NCBI RefSeq assembly: GCF_013409625.1
Contig: NZ_JACCBF010000001.1
Span: 2,483,001 to 2,547,000, forward strand
Origin: Nocardioides kongjuensis
GTDB taxonomy: Bacteria > Actinomycetota > Actinomycetes > Propionibacteriales > Nocardioidaceae
DNA length: 64,000 bases
Reading direction: 5' to 3'
A program made the position numbers and the translations under genes. Under the pieces are notes generated by a model. The model saw only the letters and a program-made list of their open reading frames with translations. It was not told where the DNA came from and ran no database searches. Shown one piece after another: positions 45,404 to 53,165 of this stretch (position 1 is its first letter; the number at the start of each line of letters is the position of its first letter).

Positions 45404-45435
45404 ACGCCGATCCTGCCAGCCGGCCCCGCCCCCGG

Positions 45436-46173
45436 TCACTCGAGCTCGGCGACCAGGTTGGTCGCGAGCTCCTGCACGGTGCGGCCGTCCTGGAAGACCT
45501 TGCCGTCGAGCAGGATGGTCGGCGTGCCGCTGACGCCGGCCTTGCCGGCCTCGGCGGTCGCCTCGTCGACCCAGCTCTTGTGGGAGAGGTTCTCGATGCC
45601 GTCCTTGACGTCGCTCTCGGTGGCGCCGGCCTCGACGGCCAGCGCGACCAGGTCGTCGTCGGTCACCGCGCCCGGGTCCTCCTCGGACGGCTGGTTCTCG
45701 TACAGCAGGTCGTGGAACTTCTTCGCGACCTCGGGTCCGGACTTCTCGAGCACGAGCGCGAACGCGTTCGTCGCGCGGATCGGGTAGTCGCCGAGGCGGC
45801 TGAGCAGGTCGAAGGGCCGGTACTCGACGCGGACCTTGCCGTCGGCCGCGAGCCGGGCGAGGTCCTCGCGGGTGGCCTTCTCGAGCTGACCGCAGAACGG
45901 GCAGAGGAAGTCCTCGTAGATCACGACGTCGTGGGGCGCGTCCTTCGGACCGATCGCGACGCCGTAGTCGCTCTCGGCGCTGACCGCCTGCTCGAGCTTC
46001 TTCTGGTCCTTGTCCTGCTGCCACAGGCTGACGGCGATCGCCCCGCCCACGATCAGGATCATCGCCAGCGCGACCCCACCGATCGTCAGGAGCCGGCGTC
46101 GCGACTCCCTCTTCTTCTGGGCGGCCCGCATCTCGGCGGCCTTCTGCGCCCGGGCACTGGCCTTCGACGACAT
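45436..46173 (-). CDS. DsbA-like thioredoxin-fold protein, membrane anchored
   Basis: 245 residues from the ATG at 46173, one base overlapping the preceding stop. An Arg/Lys-rich cytoplasmic start precedes one TM helix at about residues 28-50 (LLTIGGVALAMILIVGGAIA). The extracytoplasmic DsbA fold has active site Cys91-Pro-Phe-Cys94 in YEDFLCPFCGQL and the cis-Pro loop VSGTPTILLDG. It probably oxidises or isomerises disulfides in exported proteins. The coupled DoxX/MauE membrane protein upstream is a likely redox partner. Confidence 0.92.
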   Translation of the reverse strand: MSSKASARAQKAAEMRAAQKKRESRRRLLTIGGVALAMILIVGGAIAVSLWQQDKDQKKLEQAVSAESDYGVAIGPKDAPHDVVIYEDFLCPFCGQLEKATREDLARLAADGKVRVEYRPFDLLSRLGDYPIRATNAFALVLEKSGPEVAKKFHDLLYENQPSEEDPGAVTDDDLVALAVEAGATESDVKDGIENLSHKSWVDEATAEAGKAGVSGTPTILLDGKVFQDGRTVQELATNLVAELE

Positions 46174-46682
46174 CAGCTCACGGCTCCTTCGGTGGCCCGC
46201 TCCTCGGGCCGGTGGACGAACAACAGGGAGTCCAGCGCCAGCCGGGTGCGGCGCAGGGAGGCGACGAGGAGGGACGCGGCCAGCAGCGCGGCGTCGCGGG
46301 CGATCTCCCAGGGGTACGCCGACGCGGCGCCCGCCTTGGTCCCGCCGCCGCCGAAGCAGCCGCAGTCGATCTCGATGCCGCGCGCCCACACCGAGGAGAT
46401 GCCGACGATGAACGCCACGAACAGGAGCGCGGAGATCACCGCCGCACCCCGCGTGAACACGCCCAGCACGAGCGCCAGCCCGACGACCACCTCGACCGCG
46501 GGCAGCGCGATCCCGACCACCTCGGCGACCGAGGACGGAAGCAGCTGGTAGGCGCGCACCGCGTTGATGCTCGCCGTCGGCTCGGTGATCTTGAGCCCGC
46601 CCGCCACGATCCACACGGCACCGGTCACCAGGCGGGCCGCCAGGCCCACCCAGGCCAGCGTCGATCGACCGGTCTCCCTCAT
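46173..46682 (-). CDS. DoxX/MauE-like redox-associated membrane protein
   Basis: 169 residues with four TM helices (for example AVWIVAGGLKITEP and AVEVVVGLALVLGVFTRG). The Cys pair in IDCGCFGGGG is typical of MauE-type proteins that pass electrons to or from a periplasmic thioredoxin. It is coupled by TGATG to the DsbA-like gene, so the two probably form a disulfide-handling pair. The TAGCCT -10 lies 7 bases before the ATG, which suggests a leaderless transcript. The direction of electron flow is not evident from sequence. Confidence 0.87.
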   Translation of the reverse strand: MRETGRSTLAWVGLAARLVTGAVWIVAGGLKITEPTASINAVRAYQLLPSSVAEVVGIALPAVEVVVGLALVLGVFTRGAAVISALLFVAFIVGISSVWARGIEIDCGCFGGGGTKAGAASAYPWEIARDAALLAASLLVASLRRTRLALDSLLFVHRPEERATEGAVS

Positions 46683-46689
46683 GCCGGTG

Positions 46690-46695
46690 AGGCTA
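46690..46695 (-). promoter_or_regulatory. -10 element of the DoxX-DsbA pair
   Basis: TAGCCT on the minus strand, 7 bases before the ATG at 46682. Confidence 0.45.
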
Positions 46696-46748
46696 GCCGG
46701 GTCCGCTGAGCGGCTGCTGAGAACGTCCCGGACGACCGAGGTACGGCG

Positions 46749-46754
46749 TAGTGT
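46749..46754 (+). promoter_or_regulatory. -10 element of orn
   Basis: TAGTGT, 8 bases before the GTG at 46763. It overlaps the alternative GTG at 46751, which argues against that start. Confidence 0.5.
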
Positions 46755-46762
46755 CCTCCCTC

Positions 46763-47398
46763 GTGAACGAACGACTCGTGTGGATCGACTGCGAGATGAC
46801 CGGCCTCGACCTGGGGGCGGACGCCCTGATCGAGGTGGCGGCGCTGGTGACCGACTTCGACCTGAACGTCCTCGGCGACGGCGTCGACGTCATCATCAAG
46901 CCGCCCGCCGAGGCGCTCGACCAGATGATCGAGTTCGTCCGGAACATGCACGAGACCTCGGGGCTGCTCGCCGAGCTGGACCGGGGCGTGACGCTGCGCG
47001 AGGCCGAGGAGCAGGTGATGACCTACCTGCGCGAGCAGTGCGGCCCCGACAGCCGCCCGCCGCTCGCCGGCAACTCGGTGGCGACCGACCGCGGCTTCGT
47101 GGCCCGCGACATGGCCGAGCTCGACGCCTTCTTGCACTACCGCATCGTCGACGTCTCCTCGATCAAGGAGCTCTCGAAGCGCTGGTTCCCCCGCGCGTAC
47201 TTCAACGCGCCGACCAAGCGCGGCAACCACCGTGCGCTGGCCGACATCCAGGAGAGCATCGAGGAGCTGCGCTACTACCGCGACACCGTCTTCGTGCCGC
47301 TGCCCGGCCCGGACTCGGACGCCGCCAAGCTGGCCGCCGCCCGGCACGGAGGCTCGATCACCGGTCTCGGCGGCCAGGAATCCGACACCGATTCCTGA
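46763..47398 (+). CDS. orn: Oligoribonuclease
   Basis: 211 residues from the GTG at 46763; the GTG at 46751 falls in the probable -10. A DEDDh 3'-5' exonuclease that degrades RNA dinucleotides. The four acids and the His are visible: WIDCEMTGLD, NSVATDRGFVARDM and KRGNHRALADIQESIEEL. The core is full length for Orn. The ~25-residue C-terminal extension (GPDSDAAKLAAARHG onward) is common in actinobacteria. The tRNA-His gene follows after ~50 bases. Confidence 0.95.
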   Translation: MNERLVWIDCEMTGLDLGADALIEVAALVTDFDLNVLGDGVDVIIKPPAEALDQMIEFVRNMHETSGLLAELDRGVTLREAEEQVMTYLREQCGPDSRPPLAGNSVATDRGFVARDMAELDAFLHYRIVDVSSIKELSKRWFPRAYFNAPTKRGNHRALADIQESIEELRYYRDTVFVPLPGPDSDAAKLAAARHGGSITGLGGQESDTDS

Positions 47399-47446
47399 TT
47401 CCGAAGCGCTAGCCTCTACACTCGTCCCCGGCTCGCAAGAGTCGAT

Positions 47447-47523
47447 GGTGGGTATAGCTCAGCTGGTAGAGCGCTGCGTTGTGGTCGCAGATGTCGCGGG
47501 TTCGAGTCCCGTTACTCACCCCA
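47447..47523 (+). tRNA. tRNA-His (anticodon GTG)
   Basis: The acceptor GTGGGTA pairs with TACTCAC (one G-T). An extra 5' G at 47447 faces C73, the mark of tRNA-His. The D stem is GCTC/GAGC. The anticodon stem CTGCG/CGCAG surrounds TTGTGGT, anticodon GTG. The T arm is CGGGTTCGAGTCCCG. CCA is encoded. A strong terminator follows. Confidence 0.95.
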
Positions 47524-47529
47524 ACGAGT

Positions 47530-47569
47530 CCGGCCCCGGTTCCTGTGGAACCGGGGCCGGATCGCTTTT
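47530..47569 (+). terminator. Rho-independent terminator after tRNA-His
   Basis: A perfect 14-bp stem (CCGGCCCCGGTTCC and its complement), loop TGT, then ATCGCTTTT. One of the few hairpins here with a T-rich tail. Confidence 0.85.
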
Positions 47570-47716
47570 GCACCCAACGCGCCGAGACCCCCACGATCCC
47601 GGGCACCGGCACGACCACCCTCGGCGATGCGTGCGTCGGCCCCAGCGTGCGGCAGCGTGGACCGCTGCGGCGTCAGGGAGCGACCCTCATCCTTGCCGCT
47701 TGCTCGCGACAGATTC

Positions 47717-47734
47717 GTCTGACTAAGGTCAGAC
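47717..47734 (+). promoter_or_regulatory. Operator of the MarR-GNAT gene
   Basis: GTCTGAC-TAAG-GTCAGAC, a perfect 7-base inverted repeat that ends one base before the ATG at 47736 and encloses the -10. Well placed for autorepression. Confidence 0.6.
47724..47729 (+). promoter_or_regulatory. -10 element inside the MarR-GNAT operator
   Basis: TAAGGT, 6 bases before the ATG at 47736. Confidence 0.5.
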
Positions 47735-47735
47735 A

Positions 47736-48596
47736 ATGCTCACGGACGTGCTGCGCGGCTTCAACCGCACCTACACCCAGCGCATCGGCGTGCTCGACGA
47801 GTCCTTCCTCGGCACCGGCCGGCCGCTCGCCGTGTCGCGGCTGCTGTTCGAGATCGGCCGCTCCCCCGCGGCGAGCGTGCGCGAGCTGCGCGACCGGCTC
47901 GACCTGGACTCCGGCCACCTGTCGCGGATGCTGCGCCGCCTCGAGGCCGAGGGCCTGGTCGCGACCGAGCCCGACGCGCACGACCGGCGCCGCCGGGTCG
48001 TGCACCTGACACCCACGGGCGAGAAGGCCTACGACGACCTCGAGCGCCGCTCCGAGGAGCGGGCCACCGACCTCGTCGCGCCCCTGACCCCGCGCCAGCA
48101 GGAGCGGCTCGCCGAGGCACTGCGGACCGCCGACCTGCTGGTCCGCGCAGCCACGGTGCGGCTCGACGAGGTGCCGACCGACCACCCGCTGGCGCGGGAG
48201 GCGACGCGGCGCTACGTCGCCGAGCTCGACGCCCGCTTCCCCGGCGGCTTCGACCCGGGCGGCCCGGACGCACCCGAGCCGGGGGCGAGGTACGTCGTCG
48301 CGACGTCGGACGGCGAGCCGGTCGCCTACGGCGGCATCCGCCCGGTCCTCGACGACGAGACCGCCGAGATCAAGCGGATGTGGGTGCACGCCGACTGGCG
48401 CGGGGCCGGCCTGGGCGCGCGGATGCTGCGCCACCTGGAGGGCCTCGCCGCCGCGCAGGGCCACCGCCGCGTCGTGCTCGACACGAACGGCACCCTGCGC
48501 GAGGCGATCGCGATGTACGAGCGCTCCGGCTACGAGCGGGTGGAGCGCTACAACGACAACCCGTACGCCGAGGCGTTCTTCGCCAAGGTGCTGTAG
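47736..48596 (+). CDS. MarR-GNAT fusion: regulator and acetyltransferase
   Basis: 286 residues in two domains. Residues 1-140 are a MarR winged helix (VSRLLFEIGRSPAASVRELR, LDSGHLSRMLRRLEAEGLV, DRRRRVVHLTPTG). Residues 150-286 are GNAT, with the acetyl-CoA loop MWVHADWRGAGLGARMLRHL and IAMYERSGYERVERYNDNP at the end. Such fusions are known in actinobacteria; the ligand is unknown. Acetylation might act on the effector or on the regulator itself. A palindrome covers its leaderless promoter, so it probably represses itself. Confidence 0.9.
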   Translation: MLTDVLRGFNRTYTQRIGVLDESFLGTGRPLAVSRLLFEIGRSPAASVRELRDRLDLDSGHLSRMLRRLEAEGLVATEPDAHDRRRRVVHLTPTGEKAYDDLERRSEERATDLVAPLTPRQQERLAEALRTADLLVRAATVRLDEVPTDHPLAREATRRYVAELDARFPGGFDPGGPDAPEPGARYVVATSDGEPVAYGGIRPVLDDETAEIKRMWVHADWRGAGLGARMLRHLEGLAAAQGHRRVVLDTNGTLREAIAMYERSGYERVERYNDNPYAEAFFAKVL

Positions 48597-48597
48597 G

Positions 48598-49590
48598 TCA
48601 ACCGCCGATCGGCAGCCCGAACCGGCCCTTCTGGAAGTCCTCGTAGGCGGCCATCACCTCGGCCTTGGTGTTCATCACGAACGGCCCTGCCCACGCGATC
48701 GGCTCGCGGATCGGCTGCCCGCCGACGACGATGACGTCGAGCTTCGGCGAGCGGCTCTCCTGCCGGCCGTCGGCGGTGATGGTGAGGTAGTCACCCGCAC
48801 CGAGGACGGCGGTCTGGCCGGTGTGCACCGGGCTGGGCTCGGTGGCGCCGACGGTGCCGGAGCCGTTGAGGACGTAGACCAGGGCGTTGTAGTCGACCTG
48901 CCACGGCAGGTCGAGCCGGGCACCGGGCTCGATCGTGGCGTGCACCAGGGTCATCGGGCTGTAGGTCGAGCCCGGGCCGGCGTGCCCGTCCACGGTGCCG
49001 GCGATCACCCGGACCAGCGATCCGGCGTCGTCACTGGTCAGCAGGGCGACCTCGCCGGAGCGGATGTCCTGGTAGCGCGGGTCGTTCATCTTGTCGCTCC
49101 TGGGCAGGTTGACCCACAGCTGGATGCCGTGGAACAGGCCGCCGGCCTGGACCAGCCACTCGGGCGGCGTCTCGATGTGCAGCAGCCCGCTGCCGGCGGT
49201 CATCCACTGGGTGTCGCCGTTGGTGATGCTGCCGCCGCCCCCGTGGCTGTCCTGGTGGTCGAAGACGCCGTCGATGATGTAGGTGACGGTCTCGAAGCCG
49301 CGGTGCGGGTGCCAGGGCGTGCCCTTCGGCTCACCGGGCGCGTACTCCACCTCGCCCATCTGGTCCATCATGATGAACGGGTCGAGGTGCTTCATGTCGA
49401 TGCCGGCGAACGCGCGCCGCACCGGGAAGCCCTCCCCCTCGTAGCCCTGCGGCGCAGTGGTCACCTGCCAGACCGGGCGCGGCTGGTCGCCGAGCCCCGG
49501 CGCCTCCAGGCGCGGGAGGACAGTCAGGTCGTCGACGGTGATGGCGGGCATCGCATCCACCTCCAGGTGGCTGGTCGGATTGGTTGCCAT
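48598..49590 (-). CDS. Pirin family protein
   Basis: 330 residues from the ATG at 49590; ATGs at 49599 and 49551 are alternatives. It is a bicupin. The metal site of the N-terminal cupin is in PWHPHRGFETVTYIIDG and DSHGGGGSITNGDTQWMTAGSGLLHIE. The C-terminal cupin includes ALVYVLNGSGTVG. Bacterial pirins can act as quercetin dioxygenases or redox-linked regulators. A TGGTTG-N6-CAACCA palindrome covers the start codon. It converges on the MarR-GNAT gene with a one-base gap. Confidence 0.9.
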   Translation of the reverse strand: MATNPTSHLEVDAMPAITVDDLTVLPRLEAPGLGDQPRPVWQVTTAPQGYEGEGFPVRRAFAGIDMKHLDPFIMMDQMGEVEYAPGEPKGTPWHPHRGFETVTYIIDGVFDHQDSHGGGGSITNGDTQWMTAGSGLLHIETPPEWLVQAGGLFHGIQLWVNLPRSDKMNDPRYQDIRSGEVALLTSDDAGSLVRVIAGTVDGHAGPGSTYSPMTLVHATIEPGARLDLPWQVDYNALVYVLNGSGTVGATEPSPVHTGQTAVLGAGDYLTITADGRQESRSPKLDVIVVGGQPIREPIAWAGPFVMNTKAEVMAAYEDFQKGRFGLPIGG

Positions 49591-49598
49591 GTCAACCA
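49581..49598. promoter_or_regulatory. Palindrome over the pirin start
   Basis: TGGTTG-N6-CAACCA, which includes the ATG at 49590. It would suit a MarR- or HxlR-type repressor. A possible -10 (TATGGT) overlaps it. Confidence 0.4.
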
Positions 49599-49627
49599 TA
49601 ACCCACCGCAGGACATTCCCGCACCCC

Positions 49628-49633
49628 TAGAGT
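49628..49633 (+). promoter_or_regulatory. -10 element of the FAD oxidoreductase gene
   Basis: TAGAGT, 7 bases before the ATG at 49641. Confidence 0.5.
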
Positions 49634-49640
49634 CGAGCCC

Positions 49641-51224
49641 ATGACCCGGGGGAAGTACGACGTCGTCGTCGTGGGGGCCGGCCACAACGGCCTGACCGCA
49701 GCGGCCTATCTCGCCCGCGCCGGACTCTCGGTCCTGGTGCTCGAGCGGCTCGACCACGTCGGCGGCGCGGCGGTCTCCGCACAGGCGTTCCCCGGCTTCC
49801 CGACCCGGCTCTCCCGCTACTCGTACCTCGTCTCGCTGCTGCCGGACCAGGTGATCGCCGACCTCGGGCTCGACCTCGACCTCGTCAGCCGCTCGACGGC
49901 GTCGTACTCCCCCACCGTGCGCGACGGTCGCGCGACCGGGCTGCTGGTCGAGCGGACCGAGGGCGAGGCCACCCGGGCCTCGTTCCGCGCGCTGACCGGC
50001 AGCGACGACGAGTACGACGCCTGGCGCGACTTCTACGACGGCGTCGCCGTGCTGGCGCAGGCCGTCGCCCCGACCCTGACCCGTCCGCTGGCCACCGACG
50101 CCGCGATCCGCGCGCAGGTGGACCCGGGCATCTGGCGCGACGTCGTCGAGCAGCCGATCGGCACGGCCATCGCCCGCCGGTTCCGCGACGACCTGGTGCG
50201 TGGTGTCGTCGGCACCGACGCGCTGATCGGCACCTTCGCCTCGCTGCAGGACCGCTCACTGGTCCAGAACCGGTGCTTCCTCTACCACCTGATCGGCAAC
50301 GGGACCGGCGAGTGGCGGGTGCCCGTGGGCGGGATGGGGGCGGTGACCGACGCCCTGGCGCGGGCGGCCACCGGGGCGGGCGCGGAGATCGTCACCGGCG
50401 CAGGAGTGAGCGCGATCCGGCCGGGCGAGCCCGGCGGACCGGTGCAGGTGCGGTGGCACGACGGAGCCGTGGAGCACACGGTGGAGGCGTCGTACGTCCT
50501 CGCGAACGTGGCGCCGTGGGTGCTGCGCATCCTGCTCGGCGAGGACGAGGACCCGGCCACCAAGCCCGAGGGCGCCCAGCTCAAGGTGAACCTCCTGCTC
50601 TCCCGACTGCCCCGGCTGCGCTCGGGCATCGACCCGGAGGTCGCCTTCGCCGGCACCCTGCACCTCGCCGAGACCGCCGCCGACCTCGAGGTGGCGTGGG
50701 CCGCGGCGCAGCGCGGCGACCTGCCGGACCCGCTGCCCGGCGAGGTCTACTGCCACTCGCTCACCGACCCGTCGATCCTCGGCGACGTGCCGCCGGGCAC
50801 CCACACACTCACCTACTTCGGCCTGCACACGCCCGCCCGGCTGTTCGCGAAGGATCCCGAGGCCGTGCGCGCGGAGGCGCTGCGGCGCGCGATCGAGTCG
50901 CTGGACGCGGTGCTCGAGGACCCGATCGACTCCGTGGTGATGCGTACGCCGGACGGCGAGGCGTGCATCGAGGCCAAGATCCCGCAGGACATCGAGGCCG
51001 ACCTCGCCATGCCCGGGGGACACATCTTCCACGGCGACCTCGAGTGGCCGTGGGCCCCGGCGCGCGCCCGGCTCGAGACACCCGGCGAGCGATGGGGCGT
51101 GCAGACCGGCCATGCCGCCGTGCTGCTGTGCGGCTCGGGCGCCCGGCGGGGAGGTGCGGTCTCGGGCCTGGGCGGCCACAACGCGGCGCAGGCCGTGCTC
51201 GAGGCCACGGGTCGCACACTTTGA
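49641..51224 (+). CDS. FAD-dependent oxidoreductase (phytoene desaturase-like, PYROXD2 type)
   Basis: 527 residues. The FAD Rossmann motif is at residues 7-35 (DVVVVGAGHNGLTAAAYLAR ending in a VLVLER strand with the Glu for ribose). The next segment GGAAVSAQAFPGFPTRLSRY is typical of the carotenoid/retinol desaturase-related group. The C-terminal FAD-contact region has GSGARRGGAVSGLGGHNAAQ. There are no carotenoid genes nearby, so carotenoid biosynthesis is not supported. It probably oxidises an unknown substrate. Its stop codon lies inside the VOC-MarR operator. Confidence 0.85.
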   Translation: MTRGKYDVVVVGAGHNGLTAAAYLARAGLSVLVLERLDHVGGAAVSAQAFPGFPTRLSRYSYLVSLLPDQVIADLGLDLDLVSRSTASYSPTVRDGRATGLLVERTEGEATRASFRALTGSDDEYDAWRDFYDGVAVLAQAVAPTLTRPLATDAAIRAQVDPGIWRDVVEQPIGTAIARRFRDDLVRGVVGTDALIGTFASLQDRSLVQNRCFLYHLIGNGTGEWRVPVGGMGAVTDALARAATGAGAEIVTGAGVSAIRPGEPGGPVQVRWHDGAVEHTVEASYVLANVAPWVLRILLGEDEDPATKPEGAQLKVNLLLSRLPRLRSGIDPEVAFAGTLHLAETAADLEVAWAAAQRGDLPDPLPGEVYCHSLTDPSILGDVPPGTHTLTYFGLHTPARLFAKDPEAVRAEALRRAIESLDAVLEDPIDSVVMRTPDGEACIEAKIPQDIEADLAMPGGHIFHGDLEWPWAPARARLETPGERWGVQTGHAAVLLCGSGARRGGAVSGLGGHNAAQAVLEATGRTL

Positions 51225-51238
51225 CAGGACCCTGTCAA
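51221..51238 (+). promoter_or_regulatory. Operator before the VOC-MarR operon
   Basis: TTGACAGG-AC-CCTGTCAA, a perfect 8-base inverted repeat with a 2-base centre, 17 bases before the ATG at 51256. It overlaps the end of the FAD oxidoreductase gene. Probably the site of the MarR protein encoded downstream. Confidence 0.6.
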
Positions 51239-51255
51239 TCGCTCACGATCGGACC

Positions 51256-51609
51256 ATGACTCCGAGCGTGACCCTGCGGCGCATCATCGTCTCCGTCGCC
51301 GACCTCGAGCGTGCCCTCGCTGTCTACGGCGACGCCCTGGGCCTCGAGGTGGCCCGCAGCACCCCGGGCCTCGCCTGGCTGACCAGCACCGACGGCGTCG
51401 AGCTGATGCTGCACGAACGGCCGGCCACCGCGTCGGACACGGCCGTCGCCGTGGGCTTCTCGACCACGGCCCTCGACGACGCCGTCGCGCGGTGGGTCGC
51501 GGCCGGCGGCGCCGTCGTGGATCCCCCGCAGCTGCAACCCTGGGGAGAGCGGATGGCCGTGCTCCGCGATGCGGACGGTCACGTCGTGTGCCTGGGCGAG
51601 GCCGAGTGA
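51256..51609 (+). CDS. VOC family (glyoxalase/bleomycin-resistance fold) protein
   Basis: 117 residues, one VOC domain of two beta-alpha-beta-beta-beta units. It opens with TLRRIIVSVADLERALAVYG and closes with GERMAVLRDADGHVVCLGE. Candidate metal ligands are the Glu in ELMLHE and the Glu at the end. Members isomerise, cleave or bind small molecules such as methylglyoxal or antibiotics. It is coupled to a MarR gene by a GTGA overlap. Together with the operator, this suggests induction by the compound it acts on. Confidence 0.85.
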   Translation: MTPSVTLRRIIVSVADLERALAVYGDALGLEVARSTPGLAWLTSTDGVELMLHERPATASDTAVAVGFSTTALDDAVARWVAAGGAVVDPPQLQPWGERMAVLRDADGHVVCLGEAE

Positions 51610-52049
51610 GCGCCGCGCGGCAGCTGGTCGAGCTGGTCGACGAGGTGTTCCGGCTCTCCGAGGCGTTCGTGCGGGCCGGCGACCGGATCGTCGCGGAGGA
51701 CGACCTGACCGCGTCGCGATGGATGACCCTCGGCGCGGTCGCGCACGGCCCCCTCAGCGTGGCCGGCATCGCGCGACGCCGCGGCATGCGACGACAGTCG
51801 GCCAGCGAGTCGGTCACCTGGCTGGAGGCCGCCGGGCTGGTCACCCGGGCCCCCGACCCCACCGACGCCCGGGCACCACTGGTCCACCTCACCGACGAGG
51901 GACGCCGCACCCTCGACCGGATCCGGCCACGGCGCGTCGCCTGGGCCGAACGGACCGCCGCCGTCGCCACCTCGGACGAGCTCGCCGCCGCCGTCGACCT
52001 CCTCCGACGCCTGCGGGAGGCGCTGGCCGACGCCGACAGCACCCGATGA
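51606..52049 (+). CDS. MarR family transcriptional regulator
   Basis: 147 residues from the GTG at 51606, overlapping the VOC stop. The winged helix is RWMTLGAVAHGPLSVAGIAR, RQSASESVTWLEAAGLVTRA and DARAPLVHLTDEGRRTL. It probably binds the TTGACAGG palindrome in front of the VOC gene and represses both genes. The ligand is unknown. The tRNA-Lys gene follows after ~65 bases. Confidence 0.88.
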   Translation: MSAARQLVELVDEVFRLSEAFVRAGDRIVAEDDLTASRWMTLGAVAHGPLSVAGIARRRGMRRQSASESVTWLEAAGLVTRAPDPTDARAPLVHLTDEGRRTLDRIRPRRVAWAERTAAVATSDELAAAVDLLRRLREALADADSTR

Positions 52050-52113
52050 GCCGTCCCGATTTCACCCGGATCGGACTACGCTGGTAATGTTCCATCTCGC
52101 GCTGAGGCGCGGG

Positions 52114-52186
<73 letters not shown>

Positions 52187-52191
52187 CAGGA

Positions 52192-52227
52192 CAGAAGGGG
52201 CCCGGTCGGCAGACCGGGCCCCTTCTG
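52192..52227 (+). terminator. Terminator after tRNA-Lys
   Basis: A perfect 16-bp stem (CAGAAGGGGCCCGGTC and its complement) with loop GGCA. The right arm contains CCCCTTCT, giving a modest pyrimidine run. Confidence 0.8.
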
Positions 52228-52269
52228 CGTCTCCGCCCTCCGTCCGCTCCCGACCGACCCGAGAGACCC

Positions 52270-53121
52270 GTGCGCACCACCTCCCTGCTCGTCGCCGTCC
52301 TGCTGGCCCTGGGCGTCCTCGCCACCGCCCCGACGACGGCGCGGGCCGACGATGCACCGGGCACGACGGCAACCCGCACCTTCGAGGTGGTGGCCCACCG
52401 CGGTGCGATCGGCCCCCACCGCACCGAGAACGGCATGCGCGCCCTGCGTCACGCCGCCGCCCTCGGCGCGGACCGGGTGGAGCTCGACGTGCGCCCGACG
52501 GCGGACGGCCGCCTGGTCGTGATGCACGACGCGCTCCTGGACCGCACGACCGACTGCCGAGGCCGGGTCGGGGCCCGGTCCCTGGCCCGCATCCAGAAGT
52601 CCTGCCGGCTGCGCGACGGCAGCGAGGTCCCCTCCCTGGAGGTGTACGCCGCCGAGGCCCGTCGCCTCGACGTCGGCCTGCTCGTCGAGCTCAAGCTGGC
52701 CCCCGGCTGGAGCCGCAGGGCCTGGCGGGACCTGCGCGACTCCGTCGCGGTGCCCGACGCCTCCGACCCGGTCGAGGCTCGCGGCCGGGCCGAGGTGCGG
52801 CTGATGTCCTTCAACCCGGGCCTGCTGCACCGGGCCGCGAAGGCACTTCCCGACGTGGCGACGATCTGGATCGCGCACCGCTTCCGGCCGAGCGTCCGGC
52901 AGGCCAGGCGGACGGCCGACGGGGTGTCCCTGGACCCGCGGTTCGTGGCACCGCGCCTGGTCCGCCAGCTGCGGGCCGCCGGCCTGCTCGTCCTCGGGCA
53001 GGCGACCGACCGGCGTACCGACTGGCAGCGCTACCTGCACGCGGGCCTCGACAGCGGCAGCACGGACCGCACGGGCGACATGGTCCGGTGGTGGCACCGG
53101 CGCCAGCCCGTCGCGGACTGA
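52270..53121 (+). CDS. Secreted glycerophosphodiester phosphodiesterase
   Basis: 283 residues from a GTG, with a Sec signal peptide at residues 1-26 (LLVAVLLALGVLATAP, cleavage near ARA). The GDPD catalytic elements are VAHRGAIGPHRTENG with the first His and the Glu, VELDVRPTADGRLVVMHD with the Glu-Asp pair and second His, and ELKL later in the barrel. It releases glycerol-3-phosphate from glycerophosphodiesters outside the cell. Such enzymes may also trim teichoic acids. A kinase gene follows after ~45 bases. Confidence 0.92.
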   Translation: MRTTSLLVAVLLALGVLATAPTTARADDAPGTTATRTFEVVAHRGAIGPHRTENGMRALRHAAALGADRVELDVRPTADGRLVVMHDALLDRTTDCRGRVGARSLARIQKSCRLRDGSEVPSLEVYAAEARRLDVGLLVELKLAPGWSRRAWRDLRDSVAVPDASDPVEARGRAEVRLMSFNPGLLHRAAKALPDVATIWIAHRFRPSVRQARRTADGVSLDPRFVAPRLVRQLRAAGLLVLGQATDRRTDWQRYLHAGLDSGSTDRTGDMVRWWHRRQPVAD

Positions 53122-53152
53122 CTCCGGCGTCCCTGCCGCATCGGACCTCACC

Positions 53153-53158
53153 TACGCT
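53153..53158 (+). promoter_or_regulatory. -10 element of the Ser/Thr kinase gene
   Basis: TACGCT, 7 bases before the GTG at 53166. Confidence 0.45.
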
Positions 53159-53165
53159 TCCCGGC

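Noticed and set aside
49641..51224. Carotenoid biosynthesis gene (crtI)
   Set aside because: The FAD motif resembles phytoene desaturases, but no crtB, crtE or other carotenoid gene is nearby and the sequence fits the PYROXD2-like group better.
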